From: Lagopus muta
Taxonomy: Eukaryota > Chordata > Aves > Galliformes > Phasianidae
Direction of reading: 5' to 3'
DNA: 64,000 bases
Assembly: GCF_023343835.1 (NCBI RefSeq)
Contig: NC_064443.1
Coordinates: 1,798,001 to 1,862,000 of the forward strand
In this document: in pieces, positions 37,776 through 49,700 of the stretch
Layout of the letters: each line of letters begins with the position of its first letter
How positions within the stretch are numbered: the first letter of the stretch is position 1
The notes under the pieces: generated by a model
Database searches by the model: none
What the model was told of the DNA's origin: nothing
The model's input: only the letters and a program-made list of their open reading frames with translations
Program-made: the position numbers and the translations under genes

Positions 37776-40700
37776 ATTGCCAGCAGGTTAAGGGAGAAAA
37801 AGGAAAAAAGTTTTGATTCCTCCTTTGTTACTGAGCGCTAATATGGCTGCACCATCTCAGCATCAAGAGGAAATCCTTGCCGTATGGTGATGAAAACAGT
37901 GCTGTTGCACTGGTTCAGATGTGAGGGCTGCATGGACAGGAGAGGGCAGATGCAGGTTTAGGACCTGGTAAGGAAATGGTGATGAACGTGCCTAACCAGA
38001 GCAAATTGCCATTGGTGATGCTGGTGGAAGCTGGACTTGCACCTTATGAGTGTCACAGCTATTTCTTGCCAATGCTTAGGTCAAGCTGTGTGATATTACT
38101 GAGTATCCTTCTTCTAAGGATAGGAAAAGGGGAAGGGTCCTGCTCAGGACTGGGCCAGGGGCTTCTGAGACCTGGCCTGATTTCTTCTGTGCTGATCATG
38201 TTCTTGCAGGTCATATATGTGCATCCAAGAGCTGTGAGTGTGCTCACGAGGGTCAAACAGGCTGGACTAGTGACCAGAAGGGACAGCTGTTTTTTCTCAC
38301 AGAATATTGCCTTTTGGATAAGTGCACTGAGGAAGGGAGAAGGACGGAAGTTCTCCCAAGAGACATTTTGCATTCAAACTATTATTTTTTTTGTTTCCCT
38401 AAACTAATTTTATGGACTAAAAAAGAGCTGGATTCCCTGACCACCAGCATTAATAACATGGGGAGGAAAACAGAGAACTCATTTTCCAATGCTCTGAAAG
38501 GGGATCCAGCCCCTTGCTCATGAAAAACTTCTTGAAAATGGCTTCTTAGGTTTTGCTCACTCTTGTTTATTCGCAGTGAGGAGAAACAAACTCAGGAAAT
38601 AAAGCATCTTCAGGGATCTCTTGCAAAGCTTTGCAAGGAGAAGACAGGCAGTGAGCCCTCAGTGAGGACAGGAGGCCATGTCTGACCAACAGTAGGCACC
38701 AAAAACCATCCAAACCAGAACTACTATTTCACTGGAATGAAAGGCTGTGAAAAACAGTTGACTAACACCACACACATAGAAAAGGGGCAGAACCATGCAG
38801 GCTTCTTCCACAGTATCTGTGCATCAAACAAGGATTTAATTGGAGAAGTGTAGGGTTTCATCCATAGGCAGAGGTGTGGTGCACCAGCACATTCCTGGGT
38901 GCAGTTCTGATCTTCTTACAGCGTACATCCCCAATAGCTCTGCCAAAGCCACCAGAGCTGCTTTGGCTGCAACCCATCCAGGAGCACTCTGAGGAGCTGT
39001 GGCTGCCCAGCTGCGCCAGTATCCTGCCTCAGTATTTGATCACTTTGCTTGAAATCAGACCCAGCAAGGCAGTGAGAAGGCAGCAGATCCCAAGTGCTGC
39101 TCAGCCAGTCTGGCCAAGTCAGAGTTTTCCCATACATCTGCTCCCCTTGCTCCAAACCTCCATCCCAGCAGCAGCCTGGGAGGGATGAGCAATCAAATCT
39201 CACCCCATCAGCAAGGGTGGGGAAAAGTTGGGGAAGCAAAGCTGGGAGCCCAAGCTCATTTACAGAAGTGCCTGGTGAGTGATGAAGCCACTTTCACAAT
39301 TGTTTCCAGTGAAAAACCTGCACCAGGAAGCTTGCCTCTTAGCCTCCTTGAAAATAAATATTTCTCTGCAGGAAATTGCTTCTCGAAAACAGCCTGGATG
39401 CCTGGGAGAAACTGCCAAGGAACTGACGTGTGTGGAGGGTGGGTGGTCACGTATGCCTAGCCTGCAGAGCTGGGAGGTGCTGGGGGTGCAAATGGGAGAG
39501 AGGGGAGGCACTCAGGGAGCACCACGGGGTCTTTTGGTTGTTCCTCTCTGCCTGCCTGCTAACTAAAAGCAGCCTTCTCCTATCACACAAAATGAGGAAT
39601 GATTAGAAGTGAGGCACAAAGATGTATATTAAATTATGTGCTGTGTATTTTGTACCCATCTGGTTGAATTTGAGGCTGCCCTACTGGCTGGAGGACTATC
39701 TCATCTTTCCTCCTTCCTCTGCTGGGTTTTATAGGGAGTCTTGGGGACATCCCAAGCTGTCATTTAGCCAGTTGTCCCCAAAAGCAGTGTGAAAAAAAGC
39801 TGGGCTAATTTCTCCTGGATAAATTAGATTTTGGCTCTGCAGACTGGATTTGTTTTTATTATTTTATTTTTTGCACCCAGGCAGAAGCAAACCCTTTTCT
39901 GCAAAACTGTGGAAGTTTCCTCAAACTGAAGCTGAAGCCAAACTCTTCCTGGGCGCCCAGAGAAAGGACAACAAGCAATGAGAAAAAATTGAAGCTTGAA
40001 ACATGACAATTAAGCATAAGAAAACACTTCTTCTCTTTTAGGGTAGTCCAACATCATCAGGTTGCCCAGAGAGGGTGTGGAGCCTCCATGCTCAGAGATA
40101 TTGGTGTACTCAACTGGGACGAAGTCCTGCTGTAGAGAGGGACCTCCAGCCTCAGTCTGTATCTGCTAAGAGTTGCTTGTAGAAAACAGAAAAACCGAGT
40201 TCTTGGAACCTTGCTTGTTGCTGTGGAAGCATTTAAAGGGAAAATAACATCCGCTTCTCCCATAGGCTGCAGCACTCTGTACAGCTTTGCTTTCCCATGG
40301 CAGTCACCAAGCTTCTAGTTGTAGCTGGGGGGACGTGCATGGTGGGCAAGGCAAGAACCAGCCCAAGGGGAAGGCTCCTACTCTCAGCCTCCTTTGGAAG
40401 GCCAAAATCTGGGCACGGATTTTCATTGGAGCTCTTGAGGGGTTTTCTTAACCTTGAAGATGCTCTCCAGGTCTGATGAGGGGCAAAGATGACGACAGAA
40501 AGTCAGGTGGACGACAGGGATGGAGATCCACGGGAATCAAATGTCATGTGCAAGGAGGAACACTAGTAGAGACTGCACAGTGTGAAGGCACCGGGAGGCT
40601 GCACGTGCTTTGCCTGCACCTCCTTTTAAACAGGAGGGGTTGGGTGCCTTCTTTCTGCTTGCTTTGCAGTGGGGCTGTGTGAGGAACAGGGAAATCTCTT

Positions 40701-41983
40701 CCTACTTCCAAGAGAGATGTCTTCAAATACACAGGTGCCGCTGCACAGGGATGGCTTTGCTGCAGGAAGCAGAGCACAGCATGTCCTCCCGCTTAGTGCT
40801 TGTGGGTGACGTGCTTTAGCAGGCCAAAGTCACTTGACATTGCTCTAGTGGGTGTCTGAAGCTAATGAATCCAGATTAGGCAGTGCGGAGGCTGGGGAGC
40901 TCGATTTCTGCTGAATATGCATAAAGACAAATATGAATTCTAAAATTTTGAGGAAGTATTTCTACCCTGGCTCAGCGCTAATGTGATAAAAAGAGTCACA
41001 GATTAGTACAGGAATAGGAAGAAAAATTGGGCTTTGTCTTTTTTGTTTGTTTGTTTGTTTTTTAACTGCTAAAACTGGGCATCTGTTTTTCTACTAGGAG
41101 TTAATTTCTTACGTGCAATAGTGAAGCATGGAGTAAACTATCAACATGTGCCCTTCCCTGGCAGAATAACTCCCACCTCAATTAAGTAAATAGGAAGAGG
41201 AACTGAAGTTAAATTAAAAAAAAAAATAAAATCCTTTGTATTGAAGAAAAATGAAGGTGATTAAATCAGGAATTTGGCACTGCAGGGGGGATGCCAGCAT
41301 CAGATTAACCCTTCTGTCTGGTTTTCTAGCACCTGAGTGCCTGCAGAGGTAATGAGGATTCAACTAGCTCTACTCTACAGATGGGAAAACTGCAGTACAG
41401 AAAGCAGCAATTTCACTGAGCGTTACAGAGCAAAGCAGAAGTCACCCTGGTGATTCAGATGGCTTGTGAGCCAATTCCCAGCTGAAATACAGCCCACACA
41501 GTGCTGCTTGGAGCAGCTCATGGTTGAAGTGCCAGGGAGGAGCATCCTCTCTGGGTACTGATGGATGCGCGACCACAGGCAGGTGAGGGCACTTACTGAA
41601 AGGAGCCTAGTGGCTTCATGAATTGATATCTGGGCAGTGAATAATAGCTGGTACATGATATTAGATGTTGAAAGCAGCTGACTGAGCAGTGAGAAGATGA
41701 GCCCTTGGGAGATATAGCAGCTACAGCCCAGAACTGCTGGGGCAGAGCTGACTTAATGTATGAGACCAGAAGGAAAATCCTTTCACAGTGCAATGCTGTT
41801 GAAAAAGTGCATACAAAAAGTGCATACTAGAGAAAAGAAAACAAAGAAAGATGTGTTTTTTGTTTTTCAGAGATTCATTTTTAAGAATAAAATGTTACTT
41901 AACTGTCTAGCTTCTGACTGCAAGTACTTTTACTATAGTCTTCAGATGCTTGGAAACCCTATCCCACACCTAAGCTGCATACC
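37776..41983. other. Intergenic, no gene recognised
   Basis: About 4.2 kb without a recognised gene or transposon. A TTTG run lies near 41.04 kb. A block at 40.85-41.02 kb with octamer-like and bicoid-like words is listed as a candidate regulatory element. A 14-bp direct duplication (AAAAAGTGCATACT-type) occurs near 41.80-41.83 kb. Confidence 0.5.
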
Positions 41984-44200
41984 ATCATAGAATCATAGAT
42001 TCACTAATGTTGGAAAGGCCAGTATAATCATCTGATCCAACTGCCAACCTATCTCTACCATGCACGCTCATGTCCCTCAGTGCTGTATCCACATCCATCT
42101 TGAACACCTTCAGGGATGGCGACTTCACCACTTCTCTGGGCAGACTGCTCCAATCTCTCACCACCCTTTGATAAGAAATTCTTCCTAATGTCCAAACGGA
42201 ATCTCCTCTGGCATAACTTGAGGCCATTCCCTCTCATCCTATTGATGATTACATGGGAGAAGAAGCTGAACCCCACCATACCACAAACCTCCCTTCAGGG
42301 AGCTTTAGGCAGCAATGAGGTCTCCGCTGAGCCTCCTCAGCCACTCCTCATAAGGCCTGTGCCAGAGCCCTCATCAGCTTCTTTGCCCTTCTCTGTACCC
42401 GCTCCAGAGCCTCAATGTCTCTCTTTTAGTGAGGGACCCAAACCTGAACACAGCACTCGAGATTTGGCCCCACCAGAGCTGAGTACAGAGGGTGATACCT
42501 CCCTGCTCCTGCTGGCTGCACTGTTTATGATACAAGCCAGGATGCCGTTGGCCTTCTCGGCCCCGGAAGGCCTCTCTAATTTTCCCTCTGGGTGACGTCT
42601 TTGTGTTTCTCACAACTTGCCTAAGCCTTCTTCCAAAGGTCACAAACTCTCTTTTTCCTGGAGTCTCAGTAGAAGTTCCCTGTTCATCCACACTGCTCAT
42701 CTTCCCTACCAGCTCATCTTATGGCACAGAGGCACAGCCTGCTGCTATGCTTCTAAGACTTCCCTTTTGAGGGGTGTCCAGCCTTCCTGGACCCCTTTGC
42801 CCTTCAGGACTGAACACCAAGGGACCCTCCCTACCAGGGTCCTGAACAATTCAAAGTCTGCCTTCCAGAAGCCCAAGGCAGCATTTTTTTTTTTGCTGAC
42901 CCCTCTCCTGACCTCACCAAGAATTGGGAACTCTACCATTTTGTGGTCACTTTGCCCAAGCAAGCTTCCAACCTCCACATCTCTCAGCAGACCTTCTCTG
43001 TTCCTCTGCTCTAGCAGAGCACCTCCCCTGGTGGGAGCTGCCTCAGGAAGTTATCTGCCACACACTCTAGAAACCTCCTAGATTACTTCCTCTCTGCTGC
43101 ATTGTATTTCCAGCAAACAACAGGTAAGCTGAAGTCCCCCAAGCTGGCCATCACATGATATCTGTCAACTGTTTCTGGAAGGCTTCATTTATCTCTCCAT
43201 CCTGGAAGACAGATGATATAAACTTCCCATCATGGTTGGGAAGTTTGTAACAGACTCCCAGCAGAATGTAAGACTTGCTGGCCTTTCCCTTCATCCTTAC
43301 CCTAAGGACTCAACATTACCATTCCCAGCACTGAGCTCTACAACACAGAAACACTCCCTAACGTAGAGAGCCACGCCACTGCCTCTCCTTCCTTGCCTAT
43401 CCATTCTAAAGAGCTTATAGCCCTCCATTGCAGCAATGCAGTCATGAGAGTAGTCCTACCATGTTTCACTGATTGCATTTAACTCACAGTTTTCTTGGCA
43501 CACAGTGGCTTCCAGCTCTTTCTGCTTGTTGCCCATACTCTATGCATTGCTGTAGATGCAATTCAGCTGGGCTGTCGGTCTCACACCAACCCTGACGTTC
43601 TTGCCCCAGGCTCAATTTTAAAGTCCCTCTTGATAGCCTGCCGTCTTCTCCCCATGATCTCATTGCTGCAAGCCCAAACTAGCAGAAGTGGGCAGTAATT
43701 AGAGGGCCACACCAGACCAGGGAGCTTCTGTGTGATGTTCCTGACCCAGGCCCCAGAGAGGCAGCAGACTGCCCTGTGGGTAGGAACTTGTCAGTACATC
43801 GAGCCCTCAGTTTCCCTTAGAAGGACTCAGCTATGACATTCACGTTTCTTTTGTTCCTGACAGAGACAGTCTTGAGGCATGGGAGGGGCTGACTCGCCCT
43901 AGACAGCCTTCTGCATGGACTTTCTTCAGCATCCTCACTTACCTGTCCTTCAAGTCCCAGAACCTCATATTTATTGTGCAAGGGCAGAGAAGGTGAGGTA
44001 GGCTGGGAGGGGTTCACCCAAAGCAGGAACCTGCCTCCACTCCTCCCTGCAGCTAGAGCCTTCAGACCCCTCAGAGTTTTGGATACTGGACTCTGCATTA
44101 CTCGTTTTAGGTTCCCTTTTGTCGTCTTTCCCTGCAGGCATCTTCTGCAGAACCTTCTTCCCTTTCCTCTGACTTTGGCTACTCCCTTGGCACACATTGT
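41984..44200 (-). mobile_element. CR1 LINE with ORF1 remnant, endonuclease and 3' end but no RT core, antisense
   Basis: The 3' tail is at the low-coordinate end (TCATAGAATCATAG at 41985-41998). Moving 5' on the - strand, the 3' UTR and last RT block (41.99-42.55 kb) are followed directly by the endonuclease-RT linker (42.58-42.78 kb). The endonuclease comes next (42.78-43.62 kb), with readable M-G-N-K-Q-K-E-L-E-A-T near 43.50-43.53 kb and an L-L-G-V-C-Y-K-like motif near 43.25 kb. A CR1 ORF1-like stretch follows at 43.74-44.20 kb (L-H-N-K-Y-E-V-L-G-L-E-G-Q-V). The central RT, including F-A-D-D, is absent. Many stops. It reaches unusually far 5' for a CR1 copy. Confidence 0.85.
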
Positions 44201-45719
44201 GACTGTCTTACCGCTGGAAGCAGTGCCCGTTGCAGGGCTACGTCAAGCCTGGAAAGAGTCTTAGTTAGGCATTTAACAATGCTGTTACCCCCTGTTTTGT
44301 CCTAACTCTTGGTGATGGGCTCTGTTTCTAAAATGTGACACAAAGACCCAGGTGGAAAGGAGCATGAGGGGCCTGAGCTAGTGGTCGCATCAGCATCACA
44401 GGAGAGCGGAGCAAAGGTGGTCTGAACCCAGGATGTAAGTGTGGGCATTGAGTAGAAAGCCTGCTGGAGGAGAGAGTCCTACAGCAGGACAGTAACCAGG
44501 AAGATGCACACATCTGCACATTGGAAAACCCTGTCCAATTTTGGTGGTACAACATGAAGAAGGAAGCAACCTGCTTTTATCACTATGTATTCTTGTTCTC
44601 AAACACTTGGGACTCTTTGGAGCTGAGCTGAATGCTGCTCATTTCTGGATGTGTGCTGAGCTTTGATCTCAGCAAAGCTGTGTGTGTCAATACCAGATAA
44701 CATCACCAAAACACCAGAGCCTGCACCGCCATGCCGGAGCATCCTCATCCCAGACAGGTGCTTCTGATCCACCTCATTTGTTTTTTGTCTGCGGAAAAGG
44801 AAACCAGACGTGGCATGCACTGTGCAGGAGACTGAAAGGGATGCCCACGGTTCTCTGCAGAGCAGAGGGCTCTTCCTCTGCATGAGTCCCCAGTCAGCAG
44901 GTGGCTGCGGGGAGGACACAGGCGAGGGAAGGGACCTGTCTCGGCAAGATCGCCACTTTCCACTCTCTTCTTGGCCGCCCTGCATTTTGGAGCAGCTGAC
45001 TCAAGAGGGCAGCAAGCCGACGGGCTGCCACCGGCTCCAGCGGCCAGCCCTGCCCCGCGGGACCCACCGACGGCCTCCACGTCCGGGAGGGCTGCGCGTC
45101 GGAGGAATTCGTCGAGATGACGAAAGCGGGAGGAGCCGGGGGTTCTCTGCTGCCCTCTCCCCACGCCCCTGGGCTCCTACCTGAGGAGGCAAGGGTTCTT
45201 TAATGCTGCCGGGTGAAATCTGGTCTCACCTCCGCAGATGACACCAGCCTGGAGCCTGTCCCGTCCTGAAACTTACGTGGTTGTGTTTGACCACGAAACG
45301 GAGGTGAGATCTCTCCCTCCTGCTGTCACCGTGGTTACAGCTGCCTTCCTCGCGCCTCCAGAGGGGAGCCGAGCAAGTTTCTGGGCACTGAGAACACGAA
45401 GGACGTGTAGCACAAAAGGGCTTCAGACCCTGATGAGCCTTCCTTGCACAGCCCTTTGCTGTTCTTCATACGGATTGAAGGCGCTTTGTGAAACAAACGG
45501 AAAGGTCAGCTATTTTCACCACGGCTTGCATAAGAATCTCAACATCCTTTGCTGTAAGAGCTGCGCTGGTAACTTCCTACTGCAGCACTGAATCACAACG
45601 GCTTCCCACAGCAACCAGCAGTAAAAATAAACCGAGCAAGGGGAAGTGGCTGGCTTCAGCCGTTCTGCTGTCTGGGGCACACGCTTGAGTCACGGAACAG
45701 CAACGCCAAAGACATTTAT
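44201..45719. other. Intergenic, upstream of DUSP7 CpG island
   Basis: No gene recognised. The segment at about 44.99-45.18 kb is clearly richer in G+C and CpG than its surroundings and forms a small satellite peak in front of the main island. The rest is ordinary sequence. Confidence 0.5.
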
Positions 45720-46025
45720 TTTGTCGATAGCGATGAAATCCGCAAACGGCTCCGAGCGCGGCCCGCCGAACCCACGCAGCCTTGCAGCGGGACGCTCAGC
45801 CCGCTTGAAGATAACCACGCGCTCGAGCGCCGCGTCGACTCTGCGTTTCCAGCAGGGGCCGGGCTTAAAAATTAGCCTAAAAGGAGACGGGCGCCACGAG
45901 CACCGTCCGCTTCGAGGCCCCTTCCCCAAATGGGCGCGGAGCTCCGCCAGCACCGCTTTTGTTACCGAGCGCCGCTCCGGCCCCGCAGCGCTCGGCGAGA
46001 CCCCGCACCCCTTCCCGCGCTTTGC

Positions 46026-46127
46026 CCCCGCCCCCTCCCGCCGCACCTCATTGGTGCAGAGCGCTGGGGGCGTGGCCTCGGCAGGGCGAGGCGCGCCGGC
46101 CCCGCCCCCTCGCCCGCCCCCCGCGGC
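46026..46127 (+). promoter_or_regulatory. DUSP7: Probable DUSP7 core promoter: GC boxes and CCAAT box
   Basis: Contains a GC-box-like CCCCGCCCCC near 46026-46035, an inverted CCAAT box (ATTGG, 46050-46054), a GGGGGCGTGG KLF-type box near 46066-46075, and CCGCCCC boxes at 46102-46108 and 46114-46120. No TATA box is seen, as expected for a CpG-island promoter. It lies 190-290 bp upstream of the first DUSP7 ATG. The transcription start is not determined. A CGGAAG ETS-type word occurs further down at 46279-46284. Confidence 0.55.
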
Positions 46128-46163
46128 ATGACACGCAGGGCCGGCGGCGAAGCTCCGCTTTAA
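46128..46163 (+). other. Upstream ORF 1 in DUSP7 leader (11 codons)
   Basis: An ATG at 46128 opens a frame that ends at TAA 46161-46163. It would be a translated upstream ORF only if transcription starts upstream of it, which is unknown. Confidence 0.35.
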
Positions 46164-46177
46164 TTGAGGCCGCCGGG

Positions 46178-46195
46178 ATGAGGCGCGCCGCGTAG
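46178..46195 (+). other. Upstream ORF 2 in DUSP7 leader (5 codons)
   Basis: ATG at 46178 in a favourable context (purine at -3), encoding M-R-R-A-A before TAG at 46193-46195. It lies 119 bp ahead of the DUSP7 ATG. An in-frame stop at 46165-46167 closes the DUSP7 frame upstream, so the main start must lie after it. Confidence 0.4.
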
Positions 46196-46314
46196 GGCAG
46201 AGCGGGGCCGCTGTGCTCCGGGCCGCAGGCAGCGCGTACGCACGGCCGCGCGGAGCCCGGCACGGCGAGCCGCCGCGGCGGAAGGGAGCGGGGGGAGGGC
46301 TGCTGCCGAGCCCC

Positions 46315-46726
46315 ATGAAAACGCAGGTCTGGGGAAGCTCCCCGCGGGCGCCCATGGCTGCGGCGATGCCGTGCAAGAGCGCCGAGTGGCTGCAGGAGGA
46401 GCTGGAGTCGGGCGGCGGCCGTTCGCTGTTGCTGCTCGACTGCCGCTCGCACGAGCTGTTCGAGAGCTCGCACATCGAGACGGCCATCAATCTGGCCATC
46501 CCCGGCCTGATGCTCCGCCGCCTCAAGAAGGGCAACCTGCCCATCCGCTCGATTATCCCCAACCACGAGGACAAGGAGCGCTTCGTCAAGCGCTGCAAGG
46601 CCGACACCGTATTGCTTTACGACGAGGCCACCGCCGACTGGCAGGACGCCGGGGCCGCCGGCTCCGTGCTGGGGCTGCTGCTCCAGAAGCTGCGCGACGA
46701 CGGCTGCAAAGCCTACTACCTGAAAG
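46315..46726 (+). CDS. DUSP7: DUSP7 exon 1 coding part
   Basis: Encodes residues 1-137 and the first base of codon 138. The first in-frame ATG after an upstream stop is 46315 (M-K-T-Q), with a weak context (C at -3, A at +4). Two further in-frame ATGs follow closely: 46354 (M14) and 46366 (M18, M-P-C-K-S-A-E-W). I chose 46315 because the M-K-x-Q start resembles the human long form. The exon carries the rhodanese-like fold core L-L-L-L-D-C-R and the ERK-docking residues. The donor is AAAG|GTGAGC at 46726/46727, phase 1. Confidence 0.93.
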
Positions 46727-49700
46727 GTGAGCTCTCCGCCGGCGGCTCTCGTCCCTTTCTCCCGACCCCGCTTCCATCCTCCGCACAAAATGGTGGGAGT
46801 TGGGATCGCCCCGCTCCCTCGTGCCCCTCTCCGTTCCCCCGGCAGCGGCCGCAGCCTTCGTGCCCGCCCCGCCGCGCTGTCCTCGGCCGACCCCGGCCGT
46901 GCCACCGCCGCCCCGGGGTGCCCCTCCTTTCCAGAAATGGTCTCCCAGCCCCCTCCTCCCCCCAAAAAAGCGTTCTTCTTTCCCCCCCTCAGGAACAGCA
47001 GATTGCCTGAGAGGGGGCTGCCCGCCCCCGGCAGCGCGTTGGAGGAGCGAGGGCTCTCCGGGCACAGCACGCGCGCCCTGCGCGGAGGCTGGGGGGTGGT
47101 GGGGAGGGGGCCGTGTCGTAGCACCCCTCGGCCTCCGCAACTGTCGGCGGCCCCGCTCCTCTCTGGTCGCTGGGAGGCGGCGTTGAGAAAGAAATAACAG
47201 TCGGGCCGAAGCGGGGGAGGCCGCTGCCGGCAGAGCTTTTCACAATGCCGCCGCTTCTCAGAGCCCCCGGTTAGGAGAACGTGGGTAGCCCCTCCCCCCC
47301 GATACGGGCAGGGGAGGTGGGCGTTTGTAGATCCGCTCCCAGGAGCCTCCTTCCGAAGTGGCCGGCGGCGTCCGAGAGCCGGGCCCCGAGCGAGGGGCCC
47401 CTTCCCCCCCCCCTCCTCCTCTGAAGCCGTTCTTCCGCTGCCCGCCTGTGCGGGTGGCTGCAGCCCCCGCCCGTCCCGTCCAGCTCTGCCGCTGCTCTGC
47501 CTCGCCCGCGGCGCTTGTCCCCGTCGCGAACAGTAGGAAGGAGCGGTGCTCAAGTTGATCTGAGCGCTCCCCGATGAGCACGAGGGGGCTGAGTGGCCCC
47601 TTGCTCTCCTTTTTTTTTCTTTCTTTTTTTTTTTTTTCCGGGGAAGCGTGAGAGCTGTTTCAAATTAAAATTCCAAAATGGCTCCTCGGTGCTGCCGGCC
47701 GCAGGAGGAGGAGGAGGGATGTTGGTGAATGGATGCGGCAGGAGCTGCCTGTCCTGCTCTGTGACCCCGACCCCACTGCTAACAAAGTTTCCAGGAGGCC
47801 TTTTTAATTAACCGTTTGTCTGTGTCCGCTACTGATGGCTCCGTGACAGTTCAGTGCTGCCTGGAAGGAGGCAGGTTGGTAGGGGTGTTTGCTTCTGCTT
47901 TTCTTCCCATGCTGTTGAGGTGGAGGAAGGCCTTGGGGACAGGTGTGAAGGGTACCATCCCTCCTCAGCCCTGCTTTGGTTTAGGTGAAGAGTGACCCTG
48001 TGTTGCTGTCCTGTCAAAAAAAAAAAGTAGTGATAAGTTAGAGGTGAGAACGGCTCTTTGGAAAAACATACAGCCTTTTTCCTTGCTTGATGCTGAGTTA
48101 TTGTATGGGGCTTTTTTTTATGGCCCTTATTTGCTTCTTGTTCTTAGTTTGTCTTTTTAGACTCAGATACTTCTGTGTTTCTCTGCCTGGATGGCATAAT
48201 AGCTCCTGGCTAAACTGCCCCAGCCTGGCATCTCATGGCGCTAAATGCAGTAAGATTGTGCCTCGCCATTTGTTTTGTTGTTACTTTCCCTGCATTTGAG
48301 GTTTGGTTGGTATTTGTCAGGCTCAGTAAGAAGCTCTTTGCTTGGGATTTGTTTGCTCAGTAAGAGCCCGGGGGAAGCCTTCCTTATGGCACTTCTTGGG
48401 TAGTTGAAAGCATGTGCACATGTGTTCGGGTGGAAGGACATCCGTGCGGAAGAGTAAAACACGTTTCTCTCTGCCTTTTCCCTTTCCCAGGTGGCTTTAA
48501 CAAGTTTCAGACTGAATATTCAGAGCACTGCGAGACAAACCTTGACAGCTCCTCACCCAGCAACTCTCCCCCGGTGTCTGTCCTTGGCCTGGGAGGGCTG
48601 CGGATAAGCTCTGACTGCTCGGATGGTGAATCTGACCGGGAACCCAGCAGCGCGACAGAGTCAGATGGGAGCCCCATCCCCAGCAATCAGCCTGCCTTTC
48701 CAGTCCAGATCCTTCCATACCTGTATCTGGGCTGTGCCAAAGATTCTACCAACTTGGACATCCTGGGCAAATATGGCATTAAATACATCCTAAATGTGAC
48801 TCCCAACCTGCCAAACATGTTTGAGCACGACGGAGAGTTCAAGTACAAGCAGATCCCCATCTCAGATCACTGGAGCCAGAACCTTTCTCAGTTCTTTCCT
48901 GAGGCCATTGCTTTTATTGGTAGGTAGCTGGCAGAATGTCTCTTCTCATGCTCACCACTTGGGAATGTGGCAAGCAGCTTCCTAGTGGTGCTGCGGACAG
49001 TCTCTGGCCTTACCTCTCTGGGCATGGCATCATTGCTAGCTTAGCAGCTGGGTGGCACGCTGCTGGAGTGATGCCTTTGGTGCATGTTTGCTGGAATAGA
49101 TTCATGGAGTCCTCCTTGTCTGGACCTCCAGCCCTTCAGCCAGGTCTCCTGTGAGCAGTGCAGGAGAAGCAGCGCTGCTGCTTGCCCTTCAGTGGGGGTT
49201 CGCTATGGTGTGAAATCACTGAGCTGAGGCAATGTGGAGTTCTGGGCACCTGGTTTTTGCTTGCAAGGAGTGCTGCTGGGAGCTTTGTTACTGTGAGTGG
49301 TGCCAGCAGTTTCCCAAATGTGCTTAGAGTGTCAGGGTGGGGGGAGCAGGGTTCTCAGCAGGAGATTTGCTACTCTAGTTCTGATCCTGCTGGAAGTCTC
49401 CCTAGTGTAACTAACTCCTTGTATGGTTACTTTTCCAAAGGTAAGTGTCAGTGCAATGAGTGATAATAATTACACTCCGGAGCTCTGCTGGGGAAAGTGC
49501 TGTGCAAGACAGCCTCTGAGCAGCCTGGGCTGGGTGTTGAGATGGGCACAAGGGCAGATGCCTTTAGCATTAATTTTGAAAATTGCTGCTTTTTCTTGTG
49601 GAAGTGTCTGTTGGGTGAAAGGAGGTGCTCCCTTCCAGTGTGAGCTGTGTGGAGTATTGGTGATGGTCATTAGCCTCATCAGTTCTGATTTACTTGGGAA

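Larger units (their letters stand above)
45720..47560. promoter_or_regulatory. DUSP7: DUSP7 CpG island
   Basis: About 1.8 kb of very high G+C with abundant CpG, rising sharply near 45.72 kb and fading near 47.56 kb. It covers the presumed promoter, 5' leader, first exon and the start of intron 1 of DUSP7. This is the standard promoter architecture of a broadly expressed vertebrate gene. Several long frames on the opposite strand here are consequences of the lack of stop codons in GC-rich DNA. Confidence 0.9.

Noticed and set aside
46213..46314. Upstream in-frame extension of DUSP7 from 46213
   Set aside because: The codon at 46213 is GTG, not ATG, and no ATG occurs between the in-frame stop at 46165-46167 and 46315. 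A non-AUG start is not supported by anything visible.
45690..46607. 305-codon - strand frame over the DUSP7 promoter and exon 1
   Set aside because: Same reason: CpG-island composition, and partly the mirror of the DUSP7 coding sequence.
46048..47553. 501-codon open frame on the - strand across the DUSP7 CpG island
   Set aside because: It is antisense to DUSP7 exon 1 in DNA so GC-rich that stops are rare. The residues are mostly R, G, A and P with no domain. It is a composition artefact.
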